A DNA stretch of 64,000 nt from an uncultured Acidimicrobiales bacterium (GTDB lineage: Bacteria; Actinomycetota; Acidimicrobiia; Acidimicrobiales; SZUA-35): positions 1-64,000 of the forward strand of contig CALHCB010000083.1 in NCBI GenBank assembly GCA_937930695.1, given 5' to 3'. Within the stretch, counting starts at the first letter, position 1; every line of letters starts with the position of its first letter. Made by a program: the position numbers and the translations under genes. Shown here piece by piece: positions 9,119 to 18,095 of the stretch. A model generated the notes under the pieces. That model was not told the origin of the DNA, ran no database searches, and saw nothing but the letters and a program-made list of their open reading frames with translations.

Positions 9119-9765
9119 GCCAGGCGCTCAAATCCGTCGTCTTCGCATTGCGCCAAGAGTGCATCAGCCGCGCCATCGACGTCGGAGCCCGCGTCGAGTG
9201 CATCGACCAGCCCCTGGCCCGCCGAGACATAGTCGTTCAATCCTGTGGAAATTGCCATAGTCGCACCATCCCGGAGGCGTTCAGACCCATCGTTGCCACC
9301 GAGTAGAGCGAGGTATCCGAGCTCAACGGTTGCACAGGCGAGGGCGGAATCTTGCTCCTGGAGGGGTTGTTCAGTATCGCCATTCACAGGAGTTTCGGTT
9401 GTTTCGGTTGCAGCTGCGGTGGTAGTCGCCCCGGCAGCAGTAGTTGTTGTTTCGCCATCCTCACCCGGTGGCACGATGGTTGCCAGAGTGGTTCCGGGTG
9501 CGACAGTCGTCGTCGGAGCATCGTCATCGGGTTCGTCAGGGAACCCGTCGGGATCGCCGTCGTCGTCGGCATCGGGCTCAGGAACCGTGATCGGTTCGTC
9601 ATAGGGCAGAAGTTCAACGGTTTCGGTGGTCGTACTCTCCAACACATCCGTCCCAACAACCCCATTTTCGGGAGTTGCTGAATCACTGCCGGTACAGGCC
9701 GATACGAAGAGCATCGCCCCCAATCCAACGCCGGTGATCCGGCCCATCATTCGTTCTGTCGCCAT
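9115..9765 (-). CDS. Secreted lipoprotein, first gene of the glycosyltransferase operon
   Basis: From the ATG at 9765 the product is 216 residues. The signal peptide ends in a lipobox-like 'LFVSAC'. A long acidic and Thr-rich linker follows ('DADDDGDPDGFPDE', 'TTTTAAGATTTAAATETTE'). The C-terminal domain of about 75 residues is Ala/Asp-rich with two cysteines ('ALACATVELG' and 'LLAQCEDDG'). The family was not recognised. The ATGA overlap with the PssD-like gene suggests that its role is tied to exopolysaccharide assembly. The longer N-terminus in the track extends past the signal peptide and is less likely. Confidence 0.75.
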   Translation of the reverse strand: MATERMMGRITGVGLGAMLFVSACTGSDSATPENGVVGTDVLESTTTETVELLPYDEPITVPEPDADDDGDPDGFPDEPDDDAPTTTVAPGTTLATIVPPGEDGETTTTAAGATTTAAATETTETPVNGDTEQPLQEQDSALACATVELGYLALLGGNDGSERLRDGATMAISTGLNDYVSAGQGLVDALDAGSDVDGAADALLAQCEDDGFERLA

Positions 9766-9806
9766 TATCAATAACAATCGACATTTTTCCCGAAACATTG
9801 AGCCTC

Positions 9807-9811
9807 GGAGG
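9807..9811 (+). promoter_or_regulatory. Ribosome binding site GGAGG selecting the GTG start at 9816
   Basis: A perfect GGAGG lies four bases before GTG 9816. It lies inside the longer ORF proposed from TTG 9798, so it favours the GTG as the true start. Confidence 0.6.
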
Positions 9812-9815
9812 CACA

Positions 9816-10976
9816 GTGACCCAAGAACTGGGGACATCTGAAGTGAACCCGGACGAATACGCCTGGCTTGGTGAGGTTCTTGGGGGTATTGGTGTAGGCC
9901 GACCGACCCAGTACCTGGTTCGGCCCAGCGTGGCCGAGCCTCAGTTGTTGCTGCCGCTTCAGCCTTCCAAGGTGACCGCAGCAGCGATGCGACGCCATCA
10001 CGATGGGCGCGGTCCCAAAGAAAAGCTTGTCGGTCTGGCAGCAGAATTGGCAGCGCGGGCCGGACTTCTCAAGTACGCCGGTGGCGAAGTCCACGAGTTG
10101 GCACCATTCGGTCTGATTTCCCGGCTCGCCGACGAGCTCAACGAGCCTGATCTGATTGCAGCGATCAGCATCGGTCCGCGGCGCCGCAACCGCAAGCCAG
10201 TGATCCAGCTCCTCAAGCCGTCGGGAGACTCGGTCGGCTTCGTGAAGGTTGGCTGGTCTGGGCTTACACGAGAGCTCGTGTCGAACGAGGCTCATTGGCT
10301 TCGCGAGGTAGAAGGAAAGCTCCCGTCGCCGCTCGAGGCACCTCGCGTGTTGTTGCGCCACACCGATGAACACACGGACACCGTCGTCACCTCTCCCTTA
10401 CCGATAAAGGCGGCTCTTCGGCCACCTCCCCCGATGACCGCTGCGCTCATGCTCGGTCTCGCTCGCTGCACAGGCTCTGACCAGGTGCCGGTCAGTGATT
10501 TGGGCACCGTCAGCGACATCGCAAACGCCGCCAAGGTGGGTCCCATCGACCTCCCGGCGCTGCTCGAACGCCATGGCCATGTCGAAGTCGAAGCGGGAAT
10601 GTGGCACGGCGACCTCACGCCGTGGAATACCGCCACCGGCCCTGATGCGACACTGCTATGGGACTGGGAGTTTGCCGCTGGTCAGCGACCTGTCGGTTTC
10701 GATCTTCTCCACACCGCGTTCGAAAAGGTCCGCCGAGCGCAGGCCAACAACGAAGAAGCGGCGGTCAGAACGATCCTCAACGAAGCCTCGTCGATTCTTC
10801 GACCCGTGACCGGTCGCGCCGTTCCGCAACCTGTCGTGGACGCCTACTGCGATCTCTACTTGGCCGAGCTCATTGCCAGAGAGACTCGCTTGGCGGGCGA
10901 AGGATGGCGACCTGCGAACCTCGGCCCGCTCGATCAGGTTGCCGCCGAGGCCCTGCGCCGTCGCCTGGCAGCCTAA
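9816..10976 (+). CDS. APH-fold phosphotransferase in the exopolysaccharide locus
   Basis: The C-terminal half of this 386-residue protein carries kinase motifs of the aminoglycoside phosphotransferase/choline kinase fold: 'GMWHGDLTPWNTA' (catalytic Asp) and 'LLWDWEFA' (metal-binding Asp). The N-terminal 130 residues ('YLVRPSVAEPQLLLPL') have no clear family. It is transcribed divergently from the glycosyltransferase operon, 50 bp away, and is followed by a flippase gene. Phosphorylation of a sugar or glycan precursor is therefore more plausible than antibiotic resistance. This is inference from context. Confidence 0.75.
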   Translation: MTQELGTSEVNPDEYAWLGEVLGGIGVGRPTQYLVRPSVAEPQLLLPLQPSKVTAAAMRRHHDGRGPKEKLVGLAAELAARAGLLKYAGGEVHELAPFGLISRLADELNEPDLIAAISIGPRRRNRKPVIQLLKPSGDSVGFVKVGWSGLTRELVSNEAHWLREVEGKLPSPLEAPRVLLRHTDEHTDTVVTSPLPIKAALRPPPPMTAALMLGLARCTGSDQVPVSDLGTVSDIANAAKVGPIDLPALLERHGHVEVEAGMWHGDLTPWNTATGPDATLLWDWEFAAGQRPVGFDLLHTAFEKVRRAQANNEEAAVRTILNEASSILRPVTGRAVPQPVVDAYCDLYLAELIARETRLAGEGWRPANLGPLDQVAAEALRRRLAA

Positions 10977-11029
10977 AGAGTTGCTTCTGACACCCTCACC
11001 GTGCGCGAGTTCGTGCCGATGAGAAGAGT

Positions 11030-12523
11030 GTGGTCGTGACCGACAAGCCAGCAGCGCCGCGCCAAACCGCAGGCGCCGCCTCGAGCCTCGCCATTCTCGG
11101 AGCCATCATCACCACCATCGCAAACTTTGCGATCGCCTTCCTGGTTTCTCGGGATTCGGCTGAACTGGCAGGCGTCTTCTTCATCGCCACCGCCATCGTG
11201 ACGATTCTGGGCAACGCCGCCAGCCTGGGGACCATGACCGGTCTTGTCTATTTCATGCCGACGGAGCTCGGTCCCCGATCAGGTGGACCCCGCCCGCTCA
11301 TCAGCATGGCACTCCGACCGGTAGGAGCAGCGTCCTTGCTGTTGACCCTCGGCTTGGTTGCACTCGCTGGCCCACTCGCTCAACTCGTTGCCGAAGATCG
11401 GGCTGACGACGTCTCGGCGATGCTGCGCATCTTGGCGCTCGCCGTTGTGCCCTGGGCTCTGACCGTTGGTCTACTCGGCGCCAGCCGCGGGCTCGGCTCG
11501 CATACCCCAACGGTGCTTGTGAGCCAAGTCGTTCGGCCGGGCCTCCAAATCCTGCTCCTTGGCGGCGTGTTCCTTCTCGACTCGCCCCCGATCTGGGCAA
11601 TCGGCGTCGCCTGGGGTCTCCCGGTCGCAATTGGCGCTGTGCTGGCCGCAGTATTGGTCGGCAGACTCGGCGGCTGGGAGCGCGGAGACGGACGCCGGAT
11701 GAAGTCCTCCGATTTCTGGTCGTATACCCGGCCGAGAGCCCTCTCAACCGCCCTGCAGATTGCACTCGAGCGAATTGATGTCGTGCTCGTCGGGGCGTTC
11801 GTCGGACTCGGGGCCGCTGGCGTCTACGGAGCGTTGACTCGCTTCATCACTGCGGGCAACTTCCTCATGTACAGCGTTGCGCAGGCGATCTCGCCGGGAC
11901 TGCGCAGAGCGATCGCCAACGAGCAATGGGACAAGGCACGGAACGTACTGCAGAAGGCAACGGGCTGGCTCGTCCTCATCGCTTGGCCCTACTTCCTCGC
12001 CATCAGCCTGAAACCCGAACCGCTCGCCGAACTCCTCAGCAGCGGGTACGTCGACGATGCGTCGATCATGGGATTCCTCGCTATCGGCATGATGTTCAGC
12101 GCTCTCTCCGGACCGATCGAGCTCAATCTCTTGATGCTCGGACGCAGCGGGCTCGCCCTCATCGGCATCGTTGTCGCGATCGTCGCCGACGTACTTCTGC
12201 TCGGGATTCTCACTCCCTCACAAGGCCTTGCCGGCGCCGCGATCGCGTGGTCGGTAAGCGTTGCCGCTCAGAATCTGATCAACGCCTACTTCGTGCGTCG
12301 GGAAACAATCGAACGCGCCGAACGACCTCTCATCGCTCCGAGTAGCCGTGCACTCCTCGCGGGAGTCATCGCCATCGTCAGCGTGGTGCCGATCTCACTC
12401 GTCACGCCCAACTCATTCGTTGGTCTCGTGATCGTCGGCGTTGTCGCCGGTCCACTGACGATCGGTCTCGCTTTGGCGGCGGGACCTCGACTCGCTGTGC
12501 GCGAACTTCTTCCTGGTCGCTGA
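11030..12523 (+). CDS. Wzx-type polysaccharide flippase
   Basis: This 497-residue membrane protein has about 12-14 hydrophobic helices and fits the MVF/Wzx superfamily. Features include 'AGVFFIATAIVTILGNAASLG' early, a central 'SDFWSYTRPRALSTALQ', and 'ERIDVVLVGAFVGLGAAGVYG', a common element of such flippases. It would move lipid-linked repeat units across the membrane for polymerisation by the Wzy-like protein encoded nearby. The start is a GTG, with another GTG two codons later that would serve equally well. Confidence 0.85.
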   Translation: MVVTDKPAAPRQTAGAASSLAILGAIITTIANFAIAFLVSRDSAELAGVFFIATAIVTILGNAASLGTMTGLVYFMPTELGPRSGGPRPLISMALRPVGAASLLLTLGLVALAGPLAQLVAEDRADDVSAMLRILALAVVPWALTVGLLGASRGLGSHTPTVLVSQVVRPGLQILLLGGVFLLDSPPIWAIGVAWGLPVAIGAVLAAVLVGRLGGWERGDGRRMKSSDFWSYTRPRALSTALQIALERIDVVLVGAFVGLGAAGVYGALTRFITAGNFLMYSVAQAISPGLRRAIANEQWDKARNVLQKATGWLVLIAWPYFLAISLKPEPLAELLSSGYVDDASIMGFLAIGMMFSALSGPIELNLLMLGRSGLALIGIVVAIVADVLLLGILTPSQGLAGAAIAWSVSVAAQNLINAYFVRRETIERAERPLIAPSSRALLAGVIAIVSVVPISLVTPNSFVGLVIVGVVAGPLTIGLALAAGPRLAVRELLPGR

Positions 12524-12526
12524 CCT

Positions 12527-13108
12527 TCAACTGAAGTCGGCTTGCTCCGCCGCCATCTGCTGCCCAAAGAACGACTTGAATTCCGCTGAATCCCAAAGAC
12601 GATGATCACCATCGCGATACGCCACGGCATTCCGCTGGTACGCCCACGCGTTCATCCGATTGGCCACGGTGTTGTCTCGCTCAGCAACGACCTTGCCAGG
12701 CGTTCCCATGATGATGGAGTTCGGCGGGTACTCCTTGCCTTCAGGAATAAAGGTTCCGCCGCCCACGATGGAACCCGCACCGATCACGGCGCCGTCCATG
12801 ATCACCGCACCGATACCGATCAGACAATTGTCACCAATCGTGCAGCCGTGAAGCGTCACTCGATGAGTGATCGAGCAGAAGTCGCCAACAATGGTGGGGT
12901 GTGCGAACCCGACGTGAATCATCACGAAGTCCTGAATGTTGGTGTGTGACCCGATCGCAATGTGATCGTTCTCCGCTCTCATGGCCACGTTCAGCCATAC
13001 GGAACTCTCGGATCCGATAGAGATCTTTCCGTAGAGCTGGGCCGATGGGTGCACGAACACGGAGGAGTCGATGTCTTGAAGATCCATGAAACTCGACGGT
13101 AGTTGCAT
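12527..13108 (-). CDS. Gamma-carbonic-anhydrase-like hexapeptide protein
   Basis: This 193-residue left-handed beta-helix protein has hexapeptide repeats ('IGSESSVWLNVAMRAEND', 'GDNCLIGIGAVIMDGAVIG'). The metal-ligand histidines are seen in 'MIHVGFAH' and 'VTLHGC'. This is the YrdA/PaaY/CaiE branch of gamma-carbonic anhydrases. Members may be true anhydrases, CoA-thioester-related proteins or structural homologues, and the sequence does not decide. It may start at ATG 13108 or at 'MDLQDID' (13087). It is 17 bp from the divergent APH-like gene. Confidence 0.85.
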   Translation of the reverse strand: MQLPSSFMDLQDIDSSVFVHPSAQLYGKISIGSESSVWLNVAMRAENDHIAIGSHTNIQDFVMIHVGFAHPTIVGDFCSITHRVTLHGCTIGDNCLIGIGAVIMDGAVIGAGSIVGGGTFIPEGKEYPPNSIIMGTPGKVVAERDNTVANRMNAWAYQRNAVAYRDGDHRLWDSAEFKSFFGQQMAAEQADFS

Positions 13109-13125
13109 CACCGCACGCGAGACTC

Positions 13126-14040
13126 ATGGGGATGACTCGTGAGTTCGAGATCCCTCAAGTGGTTCAGAACAAGGCAGCCGCTGCTGGAGCCCAGGCTTGG
13201 CTCACCGAGCTCCCCGAACGAGTCGCTCACCTGGAACGGCTGTGGGATATCACGGTCGACAACGTGTACACCGAAGGAACTGAGGCGTTCGTCGCCGCGG
13301 CGCTCTGCTCCGACGGATCAACAGCTGTCCTGAAGGTAGCCATCCCGCGCCTCGACACTACCGAGGTACGTCACGAGGCAACGGTGCTTCGCCTCGCTGC
13401 AGGCGATGGCTGTGCTGCCCTCCTGGCTGAAGAGCCCGAGCATCACGCCCTCCTCATGGAACAACTCGGGCCGTCGCTGTTTGACCTCGACCTACCGGTC
13501 ACAGCTCGCTGGGAGATCCTCTGCGACACCGCATCGCGACTCTGGCGAATCACCCCGGATGCAAGCTTGCCGACTGGCGCCGAGAAGGCTGCATGGCTTT
13601 CAGACGCCATCAGTTCGCGGTGGACGGATCTCGACCAACCCTGCTCAGAGCGGGCTGTGGAGGTCGCTCTCGCTGCCTCTGATCGTCGTCGTCTGGCACA
13701 CGACGACGAACGCTCCGTACTCGTACACGGCGATGTACATCAATGGAATGTGTTGCAAGCCAGCGTTGGCTTCAAGTTGATCGACCCCGACGGGCTCTTC
13801 GCAGAGCCCGAATACGATCTCGGCGTCATCATGAGAGAAGACCCGATCGAGCTCATGGCCGACTCTGACCCGAGGCTTCGTGCTCGATGGTTGGCCCAGC
13901 GTTGTGAACTCGATGTCGAGGCCGTCTGGGATTGGGGCCTCATCGAGCGAGTCTCCACCGGCCTGCTGTGCGCAGAAATCAATCTGCAACCAGTTGGCCG
14001 CCAGATGCTCCGGGCGGCCGAATACGCCGCCGATGCCTAG
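13126..14040 (+). CDS. Aminoglycoside/hydroxyurea phosphotransferase-like kinase
   Basis: The 304-residue protein resembles the APH(6)/hydroxyurea kinase family. It has 'AVLKVAIP' for the ATP-lysine region, 'ALLMEQLGPSL' for the hinge, 'SVLVHGDVHQWNVL' for the catalytic loop and 'LIDPDGLFAEPEYDLG' for the metal site. In cultured Actinobacteria such genes can confer streptomycin-type resistance, but many act on unknown small molecules. It sits between the gamma-CA gene and the exopolysaccharide genes and has no resistance-island context. It starts ATGGGGATG, so the start could be two codons later. Confidence 0.85.
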   Translation: MGMTREFEIPQVVQNKAAAAGAQAWLTELPERVAHLERLWDITVDNVYTEGTEAFVAAALCSDGSTAVLKVAIPRLDTTEVRHEATVLRLAAGDGCAALLAEEPEHHALLMEQLGPSLFDLDLPVTARWEILCDTASRLWRITPDASLPTGAEKAAWLSDAISSRWTDLDQPCSERAVEVALAASDRRRLAHDDERSVLVHGDVHQWNVLQASVGFKLIDPDGLFAEPEYDLGVIMREDPIELMADSDPRLRARWLAQRCELDVEAVWDWGLIERVSTGLLCAEINLQPVGRQMLRAAEYAADA

Positions 14041-14083
14041 CCTGACGAACGCCCGGCTGTTCGATGATGTCTCTGGTGAGACG

Positions 14084-15103
14084 TCAGCTGAGGTCGCGGA
14101 CGAATTGGCCGAAGGCGTCGGCTGACTCGACGCTCGAGTCGTGGCTCCAAATACAGTTTGGCCAGGTTCCCCCTGGAGCGTTCACGTTGAACCAGGCAAC
14201 GAACTCCAGGTCATCGGCGATCTCCGGGCGAGCCAACGTTGCGGCAGCATCGCGGAGCCAGTCCGCCTTGCGGTCGGGTTCGTTTCGATCCTCGGCCGAC
14301 GCGAACTCGGGCAACGCAAGCGGCTTGTTGCGGTCCCTGGCGAAGTTCAGCGGTTCGACGAGCAGAGAATCCAGGTCGACCCAGGGTCGATCAGATCCTT
14401 GGCACGTATGCCAGTTGTACAGATCTGCACCGACGACATCAACGACATCATCACCCGGATACCAAAGCTCAGCGCGACCATCAGAGAAGGCTCCGGACGT
14501 CATGGTCCAGACGACGACCGTCTCTTCGCCGCCTCGCTCACGAAGCAGCTGCACAAAGCGACGCCACATCGCTACGTAGTCATCCGCATCACCATTGCGT
14601 GCCGAGTCGTTGGTCTCGGGTTCGTGATTGATCGTGACGTAAGTGCCGGGACCGACGTCGATCATGCGGTCGATCCACGCCACGAACTCTTCGTAGAGCT
14701 CATCACCTGGTTGAGCATCGGCCATGTCGCGCCACTGAATGACTCGACCGCCAGATGCGTTGGGCCGAACAGACATATGCAGGGTTCGACCAGCATCGAG
14801 CAGCGCTTGCTGGTCGGCGTTGGGAAAGACAGAGTCCCAACGAGAGAAGGTTCGGATCACTGGGAAACCGGCGCCCAGTTCGACCTCGAGGTCTCGTACG
14901 GTCGCTGCCCGACCCTCGGGGACCGCGATGCCAAGGACAACTCCTGGATCAACGTCGGAATCGGCAAGCGATGCTGGCGGGTCTGAACTGAGCAACGTCG
15001 TCGGCTGGTTAGAGGTCGTGGGCGTCGTGCTGGTTGAGGAGGTCACGCACGACGTCGCAGTCAACGCTCCGGCGCACAAAACCGAGAGCGCAAGTCGCCT
15101 CAA
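14084..15103 (-). CDS. GH26-like glycoside hydrolase lipoprotein
   Basis: This 339-residue protein has a signal peptide with lipobox-like 'TATSC' and a Ser/Thr linker, then a TIM-barrel-like domain. 'YVTINHEPETND' fits the acid/base glutamate strand and 'PLALPEFAS' fits the nucleophile glutamate of GH26 (beta-mannanase-like) enzymes. 'WDSVFPNADQQALLDAGRTLHMSVRP' fits the early strands. It is translationally coupled (ATGA) to the Wzy-like polymerase gene, so it probably trims or edits the exported polysaccharide at the cell surface. Confidence 0.78.
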   Translation of the reverse strand: MRRLALSVLCAGALTATSCVTSSTSTTPTTSNQPTTLLSSDPPASLADSDVDPGVVLGIAVPEGRAATVRDLEVELGAGFPVIRTFSRWDSVFPNADQQALLDAGRTLHMSVRPNASGGRVIQWRDMADAQPGDELYEEFVAWIDRMIDVGPGTYVTINHEPETNDSARNGDADDYVAMWRRFVQLLRERGGEETVVVWTMTSGAFSDGRAELWYPGDDVVDVVGADLYNWHTCQGSDRPWVDLDSLLVEPLNFARDRNKPLALPEFASAEDRNEPDRKADWLRDAAATLARPEIADDLEFVAWFNVNAPGGTWPNCIWSHDSSVESADAFGQFVRDLS

Positions 15104-16401
15104 GACACGTCACTTTGCAGTCGAAGCGCGAGCGCGGCAGCAGCCATCATGGTGAACAACTGATGGGGCACATGTAAGTAGTAAGGCAGCTGGATCAGTC
15201 CCACGATGATCACGATGTGCGCCCACATGCCGGTGACCGTCGGCTGACGGCGAGTTCTCCAGGCCAGCGAGAGCAACGCCCCGATGTAGCCAATCGCGCC
15301 CACAAAGCCGTGAGAGAACATTACGAACCAGATTTGACCGTGGGTTCCCACCGACGGGAGGTTGCGATCGTTCGGTCGAGGTGCGCCCCATCCGAACACG
15401 GGGCGTTCCATGGTTCCCTCGATGGCGTCGAGGATCAGTTCAGTTCGGTCGCCGTCGGAGTGTCCGTTGTCGAGACGGCTCATGATGATGCCGCTGAGCG
15501 GCGTCACAACGATGGAGACGACGAAGAAGACGGCAACGAGAATCGAGTTCCGGACTGCTCGGCTTCCGCCTGCGACCCCGAATCGGAAGGCGGCATAGAT
15601 GAGGCCAACACCAAGGCTCAGCCACAGACCACGGTTGAGTGAGATCACCGCCGGGACGACCGATGCGGCAAGCGTGACTTTGATAACGGTTTTCGAGAAA
15701 CCAACCCGAGGTTCGTTGAGCGCCATGAGGCCGAACGGGGTCAGGAGGCCGAGCATCGAACCCCAACTATTGGTATAGGGGAACGGGGCTTTCGGTCGAG
15801 GAACCGGGAATCCGATGATGTCCTGAAGGTCGGCAAAGCTCGGCGTCACCAGCGTGTTGATGAGGTCGTTCTCTCGAAGTGCACCAGGGATGACGTATCC
15901 CATTGGAGCCAGGAAGGAGAGGTCGCCCACAAAGAACGCTAGGTATCCGCCAACGACGGTCGCGATCCAAAGCCACGTGAACGATCGGATCACGCTCCAC
16001 GCCGGCAGACCTTTCCGACCGTTGAGGACGTAGAGCAAGGTGATGGTCGCAGCGACGTAATACCCGTACCGAAGGAGCCAGCCGGACAGACGCGGCACCG
16101 AATCGATACTGAACACCGACACGGCAGCAGCGGCAAGAAAAACGATCCACCAGCCAAAGCCTTTCGGGACCACGATGCCGCGACGACGGACAAGCGAAGC
16201 TGCCATCGGGGCGGCAAAGATCACCCAGGTGAAGCCGGCCAGTCCCAGAATGAACCAGAGCGGCGTGAGCGCGATCATGCCGGTGATCGGCCAAAGCGGA
16301 AGCGGAGCCTCTGCTTCTGGACGCAGAACTGACGGACGGAAGTGGCCCGCTGGTTCGGCGTGATCGGCTGACGGGCCGACGCTGTCGACCGCTGCGGTCA
16401 T
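15100..16401 (-). CDS. Wzy/O-antigen-ligase-like membrane protein
   Basis: The 433-residue protein has about 11 predicted helices and a large central loop. The loop contains 'PYTNSWGSMLGL' and then 'SLNRGLWLSLGVGL', the latter typical of O-antigen ligase/polymerase (Wzy_C) proteins. A late loop reads 'FGWGAPRPNDRNLPSVGTHGQIWFV', with the conserved His. It would polymerise or ligate repeat units. Its stop is one base from the Wzz/BY-kinase stop/start junction and it overlaps the GH26-like gene by ATGA, so the three genes form one unit. Confidence 0.85.
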   Translation of the reverse strand: MTAAVDSVGPSADHAEPAGHFRPSVLRPEAEAPLPLWPITGMIALTPLWFILGLAGFTWVIFAAPMAASLVRRRGIVVPKGFGWWIVFLAAAAVSVFSIDSVPRLSGWLLRYGYYVAATITLLYVLNGRKGLPAWSVIRSFTWLWIATVVGGYLAFFVGDLSFLAPMGYVIPGALRENDLINTLVTPSFADLQDIIGFPVPRPKAPFPYTNSWGSMLGLLTPFGLMALNEPRVGFSKTVIKVTLAASVVPAVISLNRGLWLSLGVGLIYAAFRFGVAGGSRAVRNSILVAVFFVVSIVVTPLSGIIMSRLDNGHSDGDRTELILDAIEGTMERPVFGWGAPRPNDRNLPSVGTHGQIWFVMFSHGFVGAIGYIGALLSLAWRTRRQPTVTGMWAHIVIIVGLIQLPYYLHVPHQLFTMMAAAALALRLQSDVS

Positions 16402-17978
16402 CAGGTCGGCGTGCTCTCCGCCACAATCGTGCCGACAACCTCAGCGCCAACACGGCGAAGTTGTTCGACCGAATCAGCGACGTCGGAGCGACTCGAACGA
16501 CCGGGCTCGATGACGAGGACAACGCCCTCGCAAAGCCGCCCAAGATCGGCGGCGTCAGCAACGGCGAGAACGGGTGGAGCTTCCACAACCACCAAGTCAT
16601 AACCGCCCTTGACCTGTGACAGGAATCGCCCAAGGGCGACGCTCTGAAGCAGGCGAGCGGGCTGTTGAACCGGGGAACCTGCGGGGATGATCCGCAGATT
16701 GGGCAGGTCGGGCGTCTGCTGCAGCGCGCCATCGACGGCCACCTGGCCAGCCAAGACGTCGCTGAGACCACGCACGTTCTCCAACCCGAAGCGGTCATGA
16801 AGGCTCGGCCGGCGCAGATCAGCACCGATAAGCAGCGTTCGCCGACCAGCGCGAGCGGCTGCGGTCGCCAAGTTGGCCGCCACAGTCGTCGTTGAGTGGG
16901 GGTTGTTGGTGCCGGTGACAAGAACAACGGTCTTGTCCGACTGGTCGAGATTGAACAACAAGCTGCCCTGAACTCGGCGGTACGCCTCGCCCGTTTCGGA
17001 GTTGAGCTCGGCGATGGCTTGATCACTGCCAAGACGGAAGATGCCACGACCCACCGGAACCGTACCCATAGGGCTGAGGTTCATTTGGGCGAGTTCGCTG
17101 GCGACGCTACGGAAACGATCGTCACGACGGTCAAGCATGAAGGCCACACCGAGGCCAGCAAGGGCACCGAGCATCAAGCCGCTCATTGGCCCAGCCAAGA
17201 ACGGAAGTCCCGCTCGACCTTCTGGAACGTCGGCATCGTCGAGGACTTCTCCGGCGTTGATGCTAATCGCACTGATGTTGGCGAGTCGTGCACCAATTCC
17301 GGCGAGTTCTTCTCGCTTGGAGACGTCGCGGTAGCCGAGTGACTGACGCTCAGCGTCCGTGGTCGCTGCCGCAATCTCACGAGAGAGCGTGTCGAGTTCA
17401 ACGATGAGCTCTTGCTCGCGCTCCAACAGCTGTTGACGGGCAAGTTCGGTACCAGCAAGGCCTTCGTCGCGCCGGAAGTCGAGGTAAGCGTGGGCCATCG
17501 ACTGCGCAAGCTCCTGAGACCGTGCCGCGGTTCCAGCTGTGGCGGTGATCTCGAGCACCTGAGAGTCAGCGGGGATCGAGATGGTGATGTTCTCAACAAT
17601 GTCGCGAGCGACTTCGGTGTCCACCACGAGGGTGTCGGCCAACATCTCCACCTCTGGGCTGTTGAGATCGCTGGTCTCCAGTTGGTCCGCAGCATCAAGC
17701 AGGGCCAAGGCTCGCTCGGCCACTCGCTGGGAGCCCGCGATCGCACGTTCTGTCGTGGTGTTGACCTGACGGCTCACGTCAAGGTTGGGATCGTCGCCCT
17801 GAGTCACGAGTGGGCGGACTTCGACGGTAGCGACAGACTCGTAGCTCGAGCCCTGCAATCCAATCAAAACCGACCCGAGCACGAGCCCGATGATCGACGC
17901 GACCGCAATAAGCGGCCACCATCGTTTCAACGCACTCGTGTACTCAGACACATCGACGACGGCTTCTCCGTCGAGCAT
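16401..17978 (-). CDS. Wzz chain-length protein fused to a degenerate BY-kinase domain
   Basis: The 525-residue product starts at 'MLDGEAVV', which has an upstream AGGAACGAGG. A Wzz domain with two membrane helices ('WWPLIAVASIIGLVLGSVLI' and 'GPMSGLMLGALAGLGVAFML') flanks a coiled-coil periplasmic region. The cytoplasmic part aligns with CpsD/CapB tyrosine kinases, but all three nucleotide motifs are altered. Walker A reads 'TGTNNPHSTTTVAANLA' with no GK, A' reads 'LLIGADLRRP' (usually DAD), and Walker B reads 'LVVVEAPPVLAVADA' (usually DTPP). There is no C-terminal tyrosine cluster. It is probably catalytically dead and acts as a structural regulator of chain length. Confidence 0.88.
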   Translation of the reverse strand: MLDGEAVVDVSEYTSALKRWWPLIAVASIIGLVLGSVLIGLQGSSYESVATVEVRPLVTQGDDPNLDVSRQVNTTTERAIAGSQRVAERALALLDAADQLETSDLNSPEVEMLADTLVVDTEVARDIVENITISIPADSQVLEITATAGTAARSQELAQSMAHAYLDFRRDEGLAGTELARQQLLEREQELIVELDTLSREIAAATTDAERQSLGYRDVSKREELAGIGARLANISAISINAGEVLDDADVPEGRAGLPFLAGPMSGLMLGALAGLGVAFMLDRRDDRFRSVASELAQMNLSPMGTVPVGRGIFRLGSDQAIAELNSETGEAYRRVQGSLLFNLDQSDKTVVLVTGTNNPHSTTTVAANLATAAARAGRRTLLIGADLRRPSLHDRFGLENVRGLSDVLAGQVAVDGALQQTPDLPNLRIIPAGSPVQQPARLLQSVALGRFLSQVKGGYDLVVVEAPPVLAVADAADLGRLCEGVVLVIEPGRSSRSDVADSVEQLRRVGAEVVGTIVAESTPT

Positions 17979-18095
17979 GGCACAACCTCGTTCCTCGGTG
18001 CACCGCGAAAATCGGTCGCGGTGCGTCTTCACAAATCATCGGCCAAAGAGCTGATGAGCTGAGTTTTCTCCGAAGTTGGGCCCGATTGACCCCCC

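Noticed and set aside
13126-14040. Reading the APH-like gene as a dedicated antibiotic-resistance determinant
   Set aside because: There is no mobile element, resistance cluster or unusual composition. The family is common in chromosomes with unknown substrates.
15767-17047. 426-residue minus-strand ORF overlapping the Wzy-like and BY-kinase genes
   Set aside because: It is out of frame with both genes. Its Arg/Ser-rich composition is typical of a shadow ORF.
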